Assembly (NCBI GenBank): GCA_016748015.1
Contig: JAAOMT010000405.1
Span: forward strand, 4,733 to 58,273
DNA: 53,541 nucleotides
Source: Geosiphon pyriformis
Lineage: Eukaryota; Glomeromycota; Glomeromycetes; Archaeosporales; Geosiphonaceae
Reading direction: 5' to 3'
The position numbers and the translations under genes were made by a program. Shown piece after piece: positions 1 through 11,134 of the stretch (position 1 is the first letter of the stretch; every line of letters starts with the position of its first letter). Under the pieces are notes generated by a model that saw only the letters and a list, made by a program, of their open reading frames with translations, made no database searches and was not told the origin of the DNA.

Positions 1-21
1 ATCCCAAAACAAAAACACACG

Positions 22-110
22 TATAAATTTTCTTTTGTAAGACTGCTGATCACTGCCATCTGACGTCATGATGGCGATTTGATCAGTAGTCTTACAAAAG
101 AAAATTTATA
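22..110. repeat. 89-bp near-perfect palindrome (MITE-like hairpin)
   Basis: Two 31-nt arms (22-52 and 80-110) are inverted copies with a single mismatch. The 27-nt centre is itself almost palindromic: GCCATC at 55-60 pairs with GATGGC at 70-75 around the octamer TGACGTCA at 61-68. As single-stranded DNA or RNA it would fold into one long hairpin. It carries no coding sequence. A short MITE-like element or a cruciform-forming remnant is the simplest reading. I see no obvious target-site duplication. Confidence 0.8.
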
Positions 111-360
111 TGTTATTCAAACAAGTGTCTCATTTTTTTATTATGTATGGATCCACATCTATAGGTTTTTATTAAGCTCAATTAATTCAGCATTATTTAC
201 ATAAAACCAGTATTATTTGAATTTTTTGAGAGTTTTTTCACTGAAAGAGATATAGATGACAATACATTAAGTTCTTAATGAATACTTATTGATTTATTAT
301 TAATTGTATCTAGTTTTAAAGCATTTTGATTAAATGTTCTTAATTATTTGCACAACCTTG

Positions 361-1607
361 AAACATTAGAGAAACCTTATCTAAATCGATTTGTGGATCC
401 AATAATCAATACAGCACTTTAGATATTTGGGAGAAGAAACTATATTTAGTAGTTTTATTGATTTAATTTTTAATATTGTAAAAAGCATTTCTGGTTATAA
501 TAATCAATGTGTTTATATGATTTCCATAGTGGTGAAATTCATTTACAAATAGAAAAATTATGTATTTGTGCAGATAGAATAGGCTATATAAACAATGTTA
601 CAAATTATCTTCTGATTTGTGGTGAAAAAGCAAGACCTAAGACTTTTAGAAAAAAGCAAGATAAAGATAATATAAAGAATGTCATTAGCATGATCTGTCT
701 TTACAATAATATTATTATTGGAAAAGCAAATACTTGACATCAATTGTTTGCTAATTTGCAAATTTATGAATTGACAACAACATTAAAGTATTATTAATGA
801 TGCTTGACTTTTATGATATGAATTATAATATAATGTTTTAAACTAAGTATAGACATAATCTCTTAACATATTTGAATATTTTTTTTAGATGCATATAGAT
901 TATTCAAAATTGATTACTATTTTCTACCAAAAGACTGGTTAGATATACCTAAATTTGTGTACATGTATAAGGCAGTTATAAAGTGAGTAATAAATATATA
1001 ATTTTATATATTTATTGCTGAATAATAATATTTACATCAATCTAATCACAAAATATTTTGCTAACAGTTGTATATCTGCTTAACAAAAGCTAGTTTGATT
1101 GCAAATAGAAAAAAGAGGTGTATAACACATTATTCTAAAATACAAATTACTAAAAAATTAGCACAAATTAGAAATTTGGAAATTTGGCTTAATAATTAAC
1201 TTAATAAATATTTTAGTATTCTGTTGTGAAATAAGTATGTTTATTTTGAAAATTTTTCTTTGAACTTTATTATTTAGATATTGAATTTTTTAAAAAATAA
1301 AAAATTTTTATATCAACATTAATATTCAAGCACAAAATATACAGATCTATTTTAGTTCTCCTTTTTTTTGTTTTCTCATTTCTATTAAGCCTATTAAAAG
1401 ACTCTCCAATTTCAGTTATTTCAAATTCTACTGTCATTACAAATAAGAGTGGTAAGAATAAGAACAGATTTGGCAACAGAAATATTAGAAGTGATATTGG
1501 GAACAATAATGATAGTAGGATTGAAAATAATAATGATAATAAAGTTTGAAGCAAAAATAATAATATGATTGAAAATAACAATCATAATAAAATTGACAAA
1601 AAGCCTT
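361..1607 (+). pseudogene. Possible decayed intron-containing host-type gene
   Basis: I do not recognise the product. Short protein-like stretches lie in order. A segment near 365-440 reads LEKPYLNRFVDPIINTAL before a stop, and an open stretch covers 507-737. A candidate exon at 889-982 (DAYRLFKIDYYFLPKDWLDI and onward) is preceded by a T-rich tract ending in AG and followed by GTGAGT. An 85-nt candidate intron (983-1067) ends in CTAACAG. Around 1430-1607 an Asn-rich stretch is open except for one TGA. Stops and frame changes between the pieces suggest a decayed gene. The splice signals are the best evidence; homology is unproven. Confidence 0.25.
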
Positions 1608-2340
1608 AAGAAACTATCATTTACACTAAGTAGTATTTAATCTAAAGTGTACTTATGTAATCTTTTTTAATTACTTATTTTATGTCAAATCACTTTTTTT
1701 CTCAATCAGACTCTTTATTGTTTAAGGAAAAAAATTATATTTGAGTCTAGAATTAAAGAATTTTTTTTAGTCAGCAATGAATATTATATTAATTAAATAG
1801 GTTAGAAAAAAATACATAATATTATTTCATAAAATAGAATTAGTTTTTAATATTTATTTAAAAAAAAATTTCAATAAAAATTTACAAACATTTGTATTAT
1901 TTTATTTATTTTGCCGAAGGGTTTTTAATTTTGACAATATGAAACATAATATGATTAATTATTGTTACTAGTGGTTATAACTAAGAGTTTTATAATTTAT
2001 TAAATTTGGGAAACTTCTAATTTTTCATTACCTTTTTAGATAACACTAAATTTTAAAAAAATAGCATCATTGTCATAATTTTTGGTTGTCTTGTTTAATC
2101 ATCTCTAAACTATTTACATATCCTTTAAAAACAAAAGAAAAAGAAATTTTTAATGTCTTTTTTTTCATTAAAATTTTATGTTTTCTTATTTAAATAAATA
2201 ATTATCTTCAAATTGTTAAAGGAAACAGAACTTAAAAAAAAATTTGATTAGAAAAAAAAGATTAAGATTTGAACCTTATTTAGAAAAATTGTTATTATAT
2301 TTCAATTAATAAAAAAAATTTGTACATTATTATTTATTCA
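1608..2340. other. AT-rich DNA without recognisable genes
   Basis: This is strongly AT-rich with many A and T runs. I see no convincing open frame, RNA gene or repeat structure. Confidence 0.6.
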
Positions 2341-2960
2341 CATAAATTTATTTCCATAAATAACATTAACTAGTTTAGATCTTCTGGCACCTCTTTTTTT
2401 AACAATAGCCCATAAGTTTTCAGTTAAATTTAAGTTAGGTAAATTGGCAAGCCAATTAATAACATCATAGATATTTTTAGCAATAAATGTCTGAGCAATT
2501 TTACATTTATACTTTGGATTATTATCTTATTAAAACCATCATTTAAGTTCTAGTATTTTTTTTAATTTTAGAGAAATAGATATGGAAAATTTCAATGTAA
2601 AATTCACTATTTATTATACTAGTAAACAAAATAAATTAGGTTTTTCTCCTCTATAAAAACTACCAAACAAAAATTTTTTTTTAGTCTTTTGATAATTACA
2701 AACTTTTATACCAATGTTTTAATATGTTCTTAAATAAACAAAATACTGTTTTATTTGTAAATACAGTTTAGTTTTTATTGTTATTTAAACATTAGTAAGC
2801 ATATTCTATGCAGTTTTTTTTATGCTTATTTGTAAGCATCAGTTTTGCTAAAGAAAAGTTTTTTTGATATCTAAGAAATTTTAAATATCTTTTTGTTGTT
2901 TTGTAAAATATATTTATATCAGTTTTTAACAAATTTGTTGTCAAAGTTTTTGTTTCTGTT
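2341..2960 (-). pseudogene. Tc1/mariner transposase remnant (DD34E type)
   Basis: The minus strand gives the C-terminal catalytic half of a Tc1-like transposase. The clearest part is DNNPKYKCKIAQTFIAK followed by NWLANLPNLNLTENLW and a basic KKRGARR stretch. Exactly 34 residues separate the Asp of DNNPK (codon 2524-2526) and the Glu of TENLW, which is the spacing of the Tc1 DD34E triad. Upstream (2580-2960) a degenerate FGSFYRGEKPNLFC stretch matches the family's core beta-strand region. Two stops sit just before the Asp where the family usually has Gln-Gln, consistent with CAA/CAG becoming TAA. No start codon, intact N-terminal DNA-binding domain or terminal inverted repeats were found, so this is an inactive fragment. 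Confidence 0.75.
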
Positions 2961-3036
2961 GTATTTTACTTGTATTTTATATGCTGTTATTTCAGAAATA
3001 TAAGACAATTTATTGTTGTATTTTTTGCTTGGATGG

Positions 3037-3176
3037 TAGCAACATTGCTTTTCTGGGCCAGCTTCTCTACCAGCAGTATACAAATATAGTTAGAGTGACT
3101 GGAACTTTCAACATTATGAGAAATTTTTTCTGACAACATCGTTCTTCTAGGCCAGCTTTTCTAACCAACAATATAC
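3037..3176. repeat. Imperfect direct repeat, two copies of about 45 bp
   Basis: Copies at 3037-3081 and 3131-3176 share the core GGCCAGCTT with matching flanks on both sides (CAACAT upstream, a CTAACCA/CTACCAG block downstream). They are separated by about 50 bp. The origin is unknown and they are not part of a visible gene. Confidence 0.5.
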
Positions 3177-3544
3177 TAATATTGTAGCATTTGCTGTGAA
3201 ATTATCACTAGATGTAAATTATAGAAAAGACTAAATATGGAATGTACCAATCTGTGATAAAACTTCTAATACTCTTATTCTTTATTCAAAATCAGTTATT
3301 TTTGTTAATGAGAAATTTATTGCATGTTTTGCTAAGTCTTTAACAAAAAATAGTAATTGTAAAGCTGTTCTTTTTTTTTTAGATAAATGATAATAGCAAA
3401 ACATATAGCATTAAGAGAGCTTTCCAAAAAAAGTTTAACATGTTAATAATAAATAGTTTGTCAAAATAATGCAAATAATAATGAAGCAACAAATATACAT
3501 AATATAGATATACTGTTCTTTTAAAATGTTTTTCTTTACCCATT

Positions 3545-3790
3545 TCAGATATAGAAACTTGATCCAATTCAGTAAACTTTATTACAGCCTTCTGCTACAG
3601 CCCACTCAACTAACACAATATTATTAAACTTGAACAAAGCTGAAATAATTGCTTTCTTAAAAGCATCTATGGGAATTTTTTTGATGATCACCACTCAATC
3701 TAAATGTACTTTTTGTTTTTTAAGATTACTGTTTACCAAGATTCTTTTATCTGCAGCCAATAATAATTTTTTGAAATTTTAAAAAAGTGA
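3545..3790 (-). pseudogene. Ancient LINE ORF1 relic (RRM-like region)
   Basis: On the minus strand this fragment reads ILVNSNLKKQKVHLD, a stop, then VVIIKKIPIDAFKKAIISAL. This parallels the ORF1 of the full-length LINEs in the window (for example the VNSDLKRQ...VIKKIPMD stretch of LINE-B near 11760-11850). The segment covers the junction into the RRM-like domain and ends near a Trp-containing WAVAEG stretch. No other part of an element is attached, and divergence is higher than among the full-length copies, so it is an older, truncated insertion. Confidence 0.7.
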
Positions 3791-4169
3791 TAATTCTTCT
3801 AAAACTATATATAGTTAAAAATAACTTTTTGATTATTTATGACATTTTTTCTTTTAACAACTAAAAAATTAATATCCAAAACAAAATATTTTTTTCAATT
3901 TTTTTTAATTACTTTAAAAACAGACTGTTTTTATTATTAATATTAAATTTTTATGTTTTTATTTTATTTTTTATTTAATAAATATAATTTATTTGCTATT
4001 TATTTTTATTTTTTTTATTAACTTTTAACAAGTGAGGCCTAAAAGCCATTTAGTGCAATACATTAAACTAAGTGATTTAAACTAGGTGCTAATTATGTAC
4101 TTTCTACACATGACCAGCCACTTGGACCAATCAAAGCAACACTACGAATTTATCAGAACAGAAACTATA

Positions 4170-7100
4170 TTATTTATACCAGGAAAAACAGCAATGTTTA
4201 CAAAAACCAAAGCAAACACTAACTGCCTCAGCAATCCCAAGCAACCTAATCACTCCAGCAGAAAACATACATGACAAACCATGAGTCACAGGATACACAA
4301 AACCATCAAGTAGAATCAAACCACCTTTTTCCATCAAAGTCTTATATTTAGTCCTAACTAACCAAATATTCATATGGTGAGCAGCACCCAATTCTTAAAC
4401 AAAATCAACAATAAACTTTCCCACAATCTTAGCATTACCCAAAATAGATAAAGCTTTCTGAATCCAATCTCTGAACACAAAGTCTTTGCTTACAGTAGTA
4501 TACAACATATCATCAATTGTATATAGAGAAAGCATCTGTAAGACACAAGATAATTGTAAGCCCAGTTCAGAAACACAATGCGACTTGGCCAAATGAGACT
4601 TGAAAATGCTTTTATGAGCATCAGAGTCAAATGTACAAACAAAGGAGTGGTTGGAACTTTCCACTTTACCACAGTGCAAACATGAGACACTTGGGTAGAT
4701 TTTATTATACAAATGCTTCTGTATAGCAACCAGGAGATGGCAGTGAAGAGCCTTTAAAAAATAAAAGCACAAACCAGTTGTAGATTTACTAATAAAGCCA
4801 GTTGCTATATGGGAGTCAGGGTGCTACACCAAAGCAGTACGAAACCAGTCCACATTACCACATAAACTATCATCAATAACATCAAAACCAGAACCAACCT
4901 CCCAATGAGCATGATAAACAGACCTGAAAATCTCATGGGCAAATAATAAATGTTTCCAGACACTGTCACCCCACCAGCCTTGATAAATTTCTCCTTAACC
5001 AAAACAAGAAGTGCCAAAGAAAAGTTTGCTGCCAGACCAGCTAACTCATCAGTATGCTCATTACCTATAACACCTGAATGTTCTTTTATTTTATGCCAAG
5101 AAACATCAAGCCACTTTTCCCTAATTAAATTGATAATGCTATGCTGCTCCATCTAGCAGCAGTTGTGAAAATCTGGAGATACCAGAGCAGATTCAGCCAC
5201 ACATGTATTTAAAGCAGCCTGACTGTCTGAATAAACCACCATTGAACTGTCAGAGGAAACACACTCCAAAGCCAAAGCAATTGCCTGCAGTTCCGTCATA
5301 GTCGAAGACACCAATCCACCAACCTTAGCACTAATATCCAAATTCAGATCCAAGAAGTAAGCAGCAGCACCACACTTCATTTTACATGAACCCAAATCCC
5401 TTAATGATCCATTAGTGTAAACACTAACATTTCTTATATTCACAAAAGAGAGATACTGGCCCAATCTAGAAACTGCACTCAAGCTGCAAACATTCATAGC
5501 CTACAAACCTTCAACACACAAATCATCAGAAAGAGAAAATCGAACCAAAAAGTCACAAACCAAAGTAAACTAACAAGGGACAGGGCCTCTTGGATCAAGT
5601 TTTTTCCAATGACAGAAGGTTTTCCAATCGAAAATCAAATCTTTTTTGGTATATAACTGCTTGGCAAAAGTGACCCAAAACTTTTTGAGAAAAGAAAAAA
5701 TATTATAAAACAAAGAAACTCCTAGGATGGTAGATATCAGTGTCTCACCAAGAAAGCGGAATGCAGAAACAGAGAAATTGTCAAGGGACATGTCATAGTC
5801 CAAAAAAATCTTAATGACACCTGTCAAAAAATTATTGACCAGACTAATACACAATCTAATCAGACAACATAGAGGGTGAATAGGTGACCAACCCAGAACC
5901 TGAAAATCCAGAGACCTATGATTAAACAAACGACCAAGAACACCACCAGCATTTGAGAAACACAATACAGAAGCCATCTTGTACTTAGTCTGCAACTGCT
6001 CAAAAGATTTTAAGCCATACAAAGAAGGATGGTAAAGAGCCTTATTGGGAAAGTTTTTCAGAAGACCAGTCTTAAGTTTCAACTCTCTCTTAATCAACAT
6101 ATCTCATTTCATACACACATTCCTAAAAACAAAGCTGAACTGAGTTTTATAACTAACAATAGGTTGTAATATAGCCAACACTAGATAAAGAAACTGTTTG
6201 TCTGAAATAGCTTTTTTAAGAACCAAATTGACAAAAAACCTGACATTTGTATATGCCTTAGCCAAACTGGGTTTGGACAAACTCTCAGATGACAAATAAA
6301 TGCCAAGATACTGATAAGACTCCTTTTTGCGAGCAATTAAAATCAGCAGATCACTAATTGACAATGATGTATTATTAACTCTCTGATTGATTGGAATGGC
6401 TACAGTTTTTTTGTTATTGATAGAAATGTTGTTCACTCTGAAAAATTCACTTACTGTGTTCAAGATATACTGAGTGACAACCTGACTGCTACCCACCTAA
6501 ATAGTATCATTTACAAATGCACTAACAACCAGAAACAAAGTCAAACTGCTTTGGTGTTCTATCTTACCTGTTCTAATTACAAACTTAGTATCAATACAGT
6601 ATCTACACAAACTTTTTTGTCTCTTGACCTTACACAGAAGGGGGTTGTAAAAAATTCTCTACAGCAAAGGAGAGAAGATCTCACCTTGATCAAGACCATC
6701 ATGCACCCAATACTCATTAATAAAACCAAAATCAGTTATAACCCAATTAACACAGTCATTGTGAATAGAGCCAAAAAACCTAATAAAATGCCTGCACATT
6801 TTGATCCAAACCAAACTATTATGCAAGTGATGTCAACTCACAGAGTCATAGGCTTTATGCATATCTTGTAGTACAAGCCAAAGTTTATGATCCTTCTTCA
6901 AAGCATCTTTTACAACCAAACCAATGGCAAAAATAGGAGACTAAGTAGTAATGCTCTTAAGCACAGAAAAATTGTCCCCATAAAGTACATTGAATAGACC
7001 ACACACTAACAAAATTCTGTCAGACAGCAACTTAGAAAGAATCTTACAAGCAGTCTCAATTAAAGTGATTGGTCTAGTATTTGTTAAGATACTCTTCCAC

Positions 7101-8821
7101 TCATAGGGCTTGGGAATTATTAACACCCAAGCTTCTTTCCAACAGCAGGGAACTGACTCACACACCAAACAAATGTTCAAAAGATCCAGAAGCAAGCCTA
7201 GCACAGAACTATCACAATGTTTCCAAAGTTCATTTGAAATGCCAGACAAGCCAGCAGCTTTATTATCTGGTAAATCCTTAATTACATGCATCAAATTATC
7301 CAAATTAATAGCATCTATCACACCAAAAAAAGCATCATTGTTGACATAATCCAATGGCAGATATTGACACTGCCACAAATCAAGAACACTTTTTAGCACA
7401 GCTCTCTTTTTCATCCAGCCCTCCATGATACTATCCATCTTATTCTTAATTTCTACTGGGTTCAAAATCAAACTACCATCAAAAACCAAATAATCCAACA
7501 CTACTTTGTGGAATAAACATTCCAAAACATTATGAATTGTGTGGTCTTTGTTGACCACAAAACTTTTCATCCTTTTTTCAATAGCTAATCTAATGCCCAA
7601 TTCCTCAGCTCACAAAAATTTGGCAAGCTTAGAAGCACAATAAGACCTTCTCACACCACAAAGAGCAGAATAGACACAATCCAAACTTGCACCAGAACTC
7701 ACAAAATCCCAAACAACAGAAGCTTTGTTACTATCTATAGAAATTTAGCATCTTAACAGAGACTCAAACCTGCCAAAGCCCACTTCGCAAGAAGTCTTGA
7801 CAATTTTCGAAACCAAAATCTCCAAGTTATGCAACTTGGAAGACTCTTTAATAAACACTCCATTATAACCCTTAAACCATTTTTTCTTGAAAGCACTATT
7901 AGCTGAAAAGATTATTACTTTGTAAACAATATTCCATATAGCATCCAGATCAGAACACTTCCTGGCTAACACAAACTCATCCAAGAACATGGCAGCATTG
8001 GCTATAATAGTGTCTTTAAATTCATTTCATTTTGCTTTATCTGCACTTTTGACATCAAATTTCTAGTGATCCTTATTCGCCTGCTTATGTATTGAACCCA
8101 AATGGATATTGAGCAAACCACCCAAATCCACAGAAGCATAAACAGCTTTGTAATTAGTATCAAAATAGTCCTCAACATCAGCCACACTACCATCTACTAT
8201 AGCATTGACCAAATATAAAGAAACAAGAATGTAATTAAGAACTTTAGTGATACCATGAGAATTGGTTCACATAGGCATTTTAACAAACAAACTTCCTCTT
8301 AAAGAATCAACTAAATTCAAATCAAAACACTTCTTAAAGCTAGCACACTTCTGGGCCCCATCTTTATTAAAATTACCATCCAAAATAATAAAAGAGGACT
8401 TATTCACTGCCTTTGCAATAAGAAAGTTGATTTCACCAGCCTAAGAAAACTGAACCACCAATAAAGCACCAGCATAGAATCCCAAAATTGACACAGAAAG
8501 ATTATTTTTGAAGAGTAATTTGAAGAAGAGGAGTCGACCGGAAACCTTGAAAATCTTACATACATGTCTTGCCAAAGAATTGTTCATAATAATCACAACA
8601 CCAGAACACAAATGACCAGAGTCCAAACCAGATATGAAAACCCAGACATTATCAAATTTATTCATGATCCATGAGTGGATCTTGCCTCTTAACTTAGTTT
8701 CAGTTATAATAGAAATCATATTGTTTATCTCTTTATGCCAATGAATTACATCATCCTGTTTTGCAGAATTATTCAAACCCTTAACATTGCACATGACAAT
8801 CTTCCAAACTAGACTGGTCAT
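4170..8821 (-). pseudogene. LINE-A ORF2: endonuclease, RT, RNase H (broken)
   Basis: In family members this protein nicks DNA and reverse-transcribes element RNA at the nick. The start ATG at 8821 overlaps the ORF1 stop. An APE-type endonuclease begins at WKIVMCNVKGLNN, with ITETKL supplying the metal-binding Glu. The usual GDFN has become GNFN near 8360, losing a catalytic Asp. RT lies about 7600-6104 (KAAGLSGISNELWKH, then GLDQGE), with the catalytic FVDD read as FVND, followed by a TAG in place of Trp near 6495. RNase H follows (5497-5060) with YTNGS instead of YTDGS, TELQA, YSDSQ and a C-terminal NEHTDELA. A finger (CLHCGKVESSNHSFVC) lies near 4680. Frameshifts occur near 6600-6850 and 4940. 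Confidence 0.92.
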
Positions 8822-10782
8822 TAAGAAGGAGTTTTGGAAAGTGCACTGCCAGCCAAAATTGAACCATCAAATCTTGCTGTAAGACTTAGAACCAAAGCAG
8901 AAAGTCTTTCCAACATGTTTTCTAATTTTTTTACTTCAGAAGAAGCAGAAGAGTCCAAAGTTGCAGCAGTTTTACCATTTGTGGCCTTACCCAAACCCTT
9001 TTCCATCACTATATTATTAATTCAATTTTGTGATGGAGGGGGGTCACCAGCAGCTGACATCCAGGGCTAAACTGGAAAACTGCCAGCATGAATGAGTTCA
9101 ACTTTTTAGCCAACTCACTAATTTGTCCTGCAAGACTGGCAAGACTGGCAAGACTGCTTTCCAAAACAGCAAACCTTTTTTCAACATTACTTATATCAGG
9201 GAAGGTAGGCTTTATCTTTAAAGAGGAGCCAGAATTGATCAACACTTTTTACACAGAAAGAGGGAGAAAAGCATTTCCACCAACAATTTTTGCCCAAAAA
9301 ACTCCACCAAAAGCAACAGGATGAGCAATCAGAGCCAAACACTTGGCATAGATGGTTGCCAACCTGCTTTTATTTATGTCTAAGAAAGGTTGCGAAAAAA
9401 TTTTCCAGAGGAGAAATTCTCACCTATAACACAGCCAAAAATATATGACTTAATCTCCCACACTCAGCACATTTAGAAAAACCCAAAGAAAACCAACACA
9501 TATTCACATTCCTTAAAACTGAAGTAATTTCCATGACAGCATTTAAGGAATCAGCCGATTCAAAACAAACAACAGCATATCTGGCCTAAGCATATGTAAT
9601 AGGATAACAATCTATTGTACATGTTTTTCCACCCACAGAGCCAATATAATCTTAGATGTTATGAACAGTTATTCCTATTGGCAAAGTATAGAGCAAAGCC
9701 TTATGTTGATCTTTTGTGTTTCATGATTCCTTGTCTCAATCAGCCCTGGCCACATGCACAGCATCTTTCCCAATCAGAATAGACCAACAAGCAGTGACTA
9801 AATCAGTCTGTTCACTCTTACTAAATTCAACTATAGCCTTCTGCCACAAACTCACCAACTGCATTTTGATTGACACCATTACACCAAAACCAGATAGTGC
9901 AGCATGCACAGCCTCAGTTGATGTTCCAATAGGAATTTTCTTTAATACCACAGCCCAATCTAAATGCCTAAATGATTTTTTGAGATTGGAATTTACCAAG
10001 ATTTTTGCTTCTTTAGCTTTTTTAGAAGCCTGCACCAGACTTAATTCAGAAGTGAACATCACTCTGATGATCTCAGCAAATTTTGAGAGGGTAGAGGCCC
10101 TCCTAAAACCATTGATTTTTAAAAACAATTTCCTGACAACCACAAACTTTTCTTCAGCAGATTTCTCAACAATATTATCTAAGTTGATGTCCAAAATAAA
10201 AGACTTTCTAACAGAAACATTGACCAAGTTTTTCAAAGGGGGAGGGAAAACCACAGGTTTGTCCAAAAGTATATTATCAATATTATCATCCAAGAAGTTA
10301 ATTTTCCCCAGTGGCTTCCCAAGTGCTCTTTTGATATGAATTCTCGAACTTTTAGATGTTTGCTCTGAGTCTTTTCTAATAAAGGCTCCACCATCTCCAT
10401 GGTCAAAACTGATTTTCTCAACTAAACATTCCTCTTTTATATCTATACTATCAGACTCAGTAGTATCACTGGTTTTAGAACTCCAAGAATGATTACTTAA
10501 CACTTTAGCAGCAGCAAATTTTCAATTACCAATATTATCTTTTAAAACACCACCTCTTCTCTTTTTTCTGGACTTAGCAGACTTGACACCAATGTTAAAG
10601 CTAGGCTTCATAATTGACTTGTTTAGAACTGCAATACTAGGATTAATGGTGACCTTGTAGTCAAGCACAAATGATTTGGAATTAGCATACTGAATGATGA
10701 AAATAGAAAAAACTTCTTTCAAAAAATATTTAGGCTTTTTTTTGAAAATTTGAGATGAATAAAAGAAAGAAGTTTTTTTCAC
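8821..10782 (-). pseudogene. LINE-A ORF1: RNA-binding Gag-like protein (broken)
   Basis: The predicted role is binding element RNA to form the retrotransposition particle. In order it has a basic N-terminus with KSRKKRRGG (near 10560), an acidic Ser-rich linker, the RRM-like region (VVLKKIPIGTS to SLWQKAIVEF, about 9960-9830), a degenerate CCHC knuckle (CAECGRLSH near 9470) and a coiled-coil tail (LESSLASLASLAGQISELAK). A stop at 10520-10522 and several between 9740 and 9450 break it. An extra C near 9035 shifts frame, and the frame is restored near 9009. The final codons read TCT TAA TG where siblings have CTC AAT GA, so this copy ends one codon early. No ATG is evident at the N-terminus, and the frame is open from the 5' hairpin. 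Confidence 0.88.
10707..10779 (-). other. 5' terminal hairpin of LINE-A
   Basis: Inverted arms of 14 nt at 10707-10720 and 10765-10778 (transcript order AAAAAACTTCTTTC ... GAAAGAAGTTTTTT) enclose a 44-nt loop. The outer arm is the first sequence of the element. The same structure, with the same loop length, starts LINE-E. It may be an internal promoter or 5' RNA structure; the function is inferred. Confidence 0.7.
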
Positions 10783-10985
10783 TATTTAATATAATATAAT
10801 AAATTAAAAATTTAAATTAAATATAAATTAAATATTTATACATATAATTAATTATTTAAACCAATTAAAATTATATTATATATTTATATATATTAATATA
10901 TTATAATCTAAATAAAAAAAAAACAAATATAATATATACTTTAAAAATATTAAATAAATATATTATACTATAAAATAAAATTAAC
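10780..10985. other. AT-rich spacer between divergent LINE-A and LINE-B
   Basis: This is almost pure A/T sequence lying between the two 5' ends. No gene or clear motif is visible. Its right end holds AAAATTAACAA at 10977-10987, which recurs at 17977-17987 and is the likely target-site duplication of LINE-B. Confidence 0.6.
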
Positions 10986-11052
10986 AAAAAACTTTTTTCT
11001 CTCCTATGTCTAAAATTCCCCAAAGAGCCTGTTTCTGAAAAAGAAGTTTTTT
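10986..11052 (+). other. 5' terminal hairpin of LINE-B
   Basis: The left arm AAAAAACTTTTTTC (10986-10999) can pair with GAAAAAGAAGTTTTTT (11037-11052) if a bulge is allowed. It occupies the same place as the perfect 14-bp stems of LINE-A, -C and -E, at the first bases of the element. Confidence 0.55.
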
Positions 11053-11134
11053 GTTCTCTCTGTTATATCATTTCAATATTTTTTTACACAATAACCCTTT
11101 CGTTGTGGATTTGAAAGCTGCTACTGGTGGTAGT

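Larger units (their letters stand above)
4000..10779 (-). mobile_element. LINE-A, full-length non-LTR retrotransposon
   Basis: This is a complete element of about 6.8 kb reading right to left: 5' hairpin (10707-10779), ORF1, ORF2, a 3' UTR of about 130 nt and an A/T-rich tail near 4000. The last 130 nt of the transcript (plus 4025-4150) match the ends of LINE-B, -E and -F, including the GATTGGTCCAAGTGG block and the terminal CACTTGTTAA. It lies head to head with LINE-B, separated by about 200 bp of AT-rich DNA. It carries many stops and several frameshifts in both ORFs. ORF2 contains endonuclease, RT and RNase H domains, as in Tad/I-type LINEs. Confidence 0.95.

Noticed and set aside
9716-10339. 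207-codon plus-strand frame
   Set aside because: It lies antisense to the LINE-A ORF1 RRM-like region, which has sibling copies on the coding strand.
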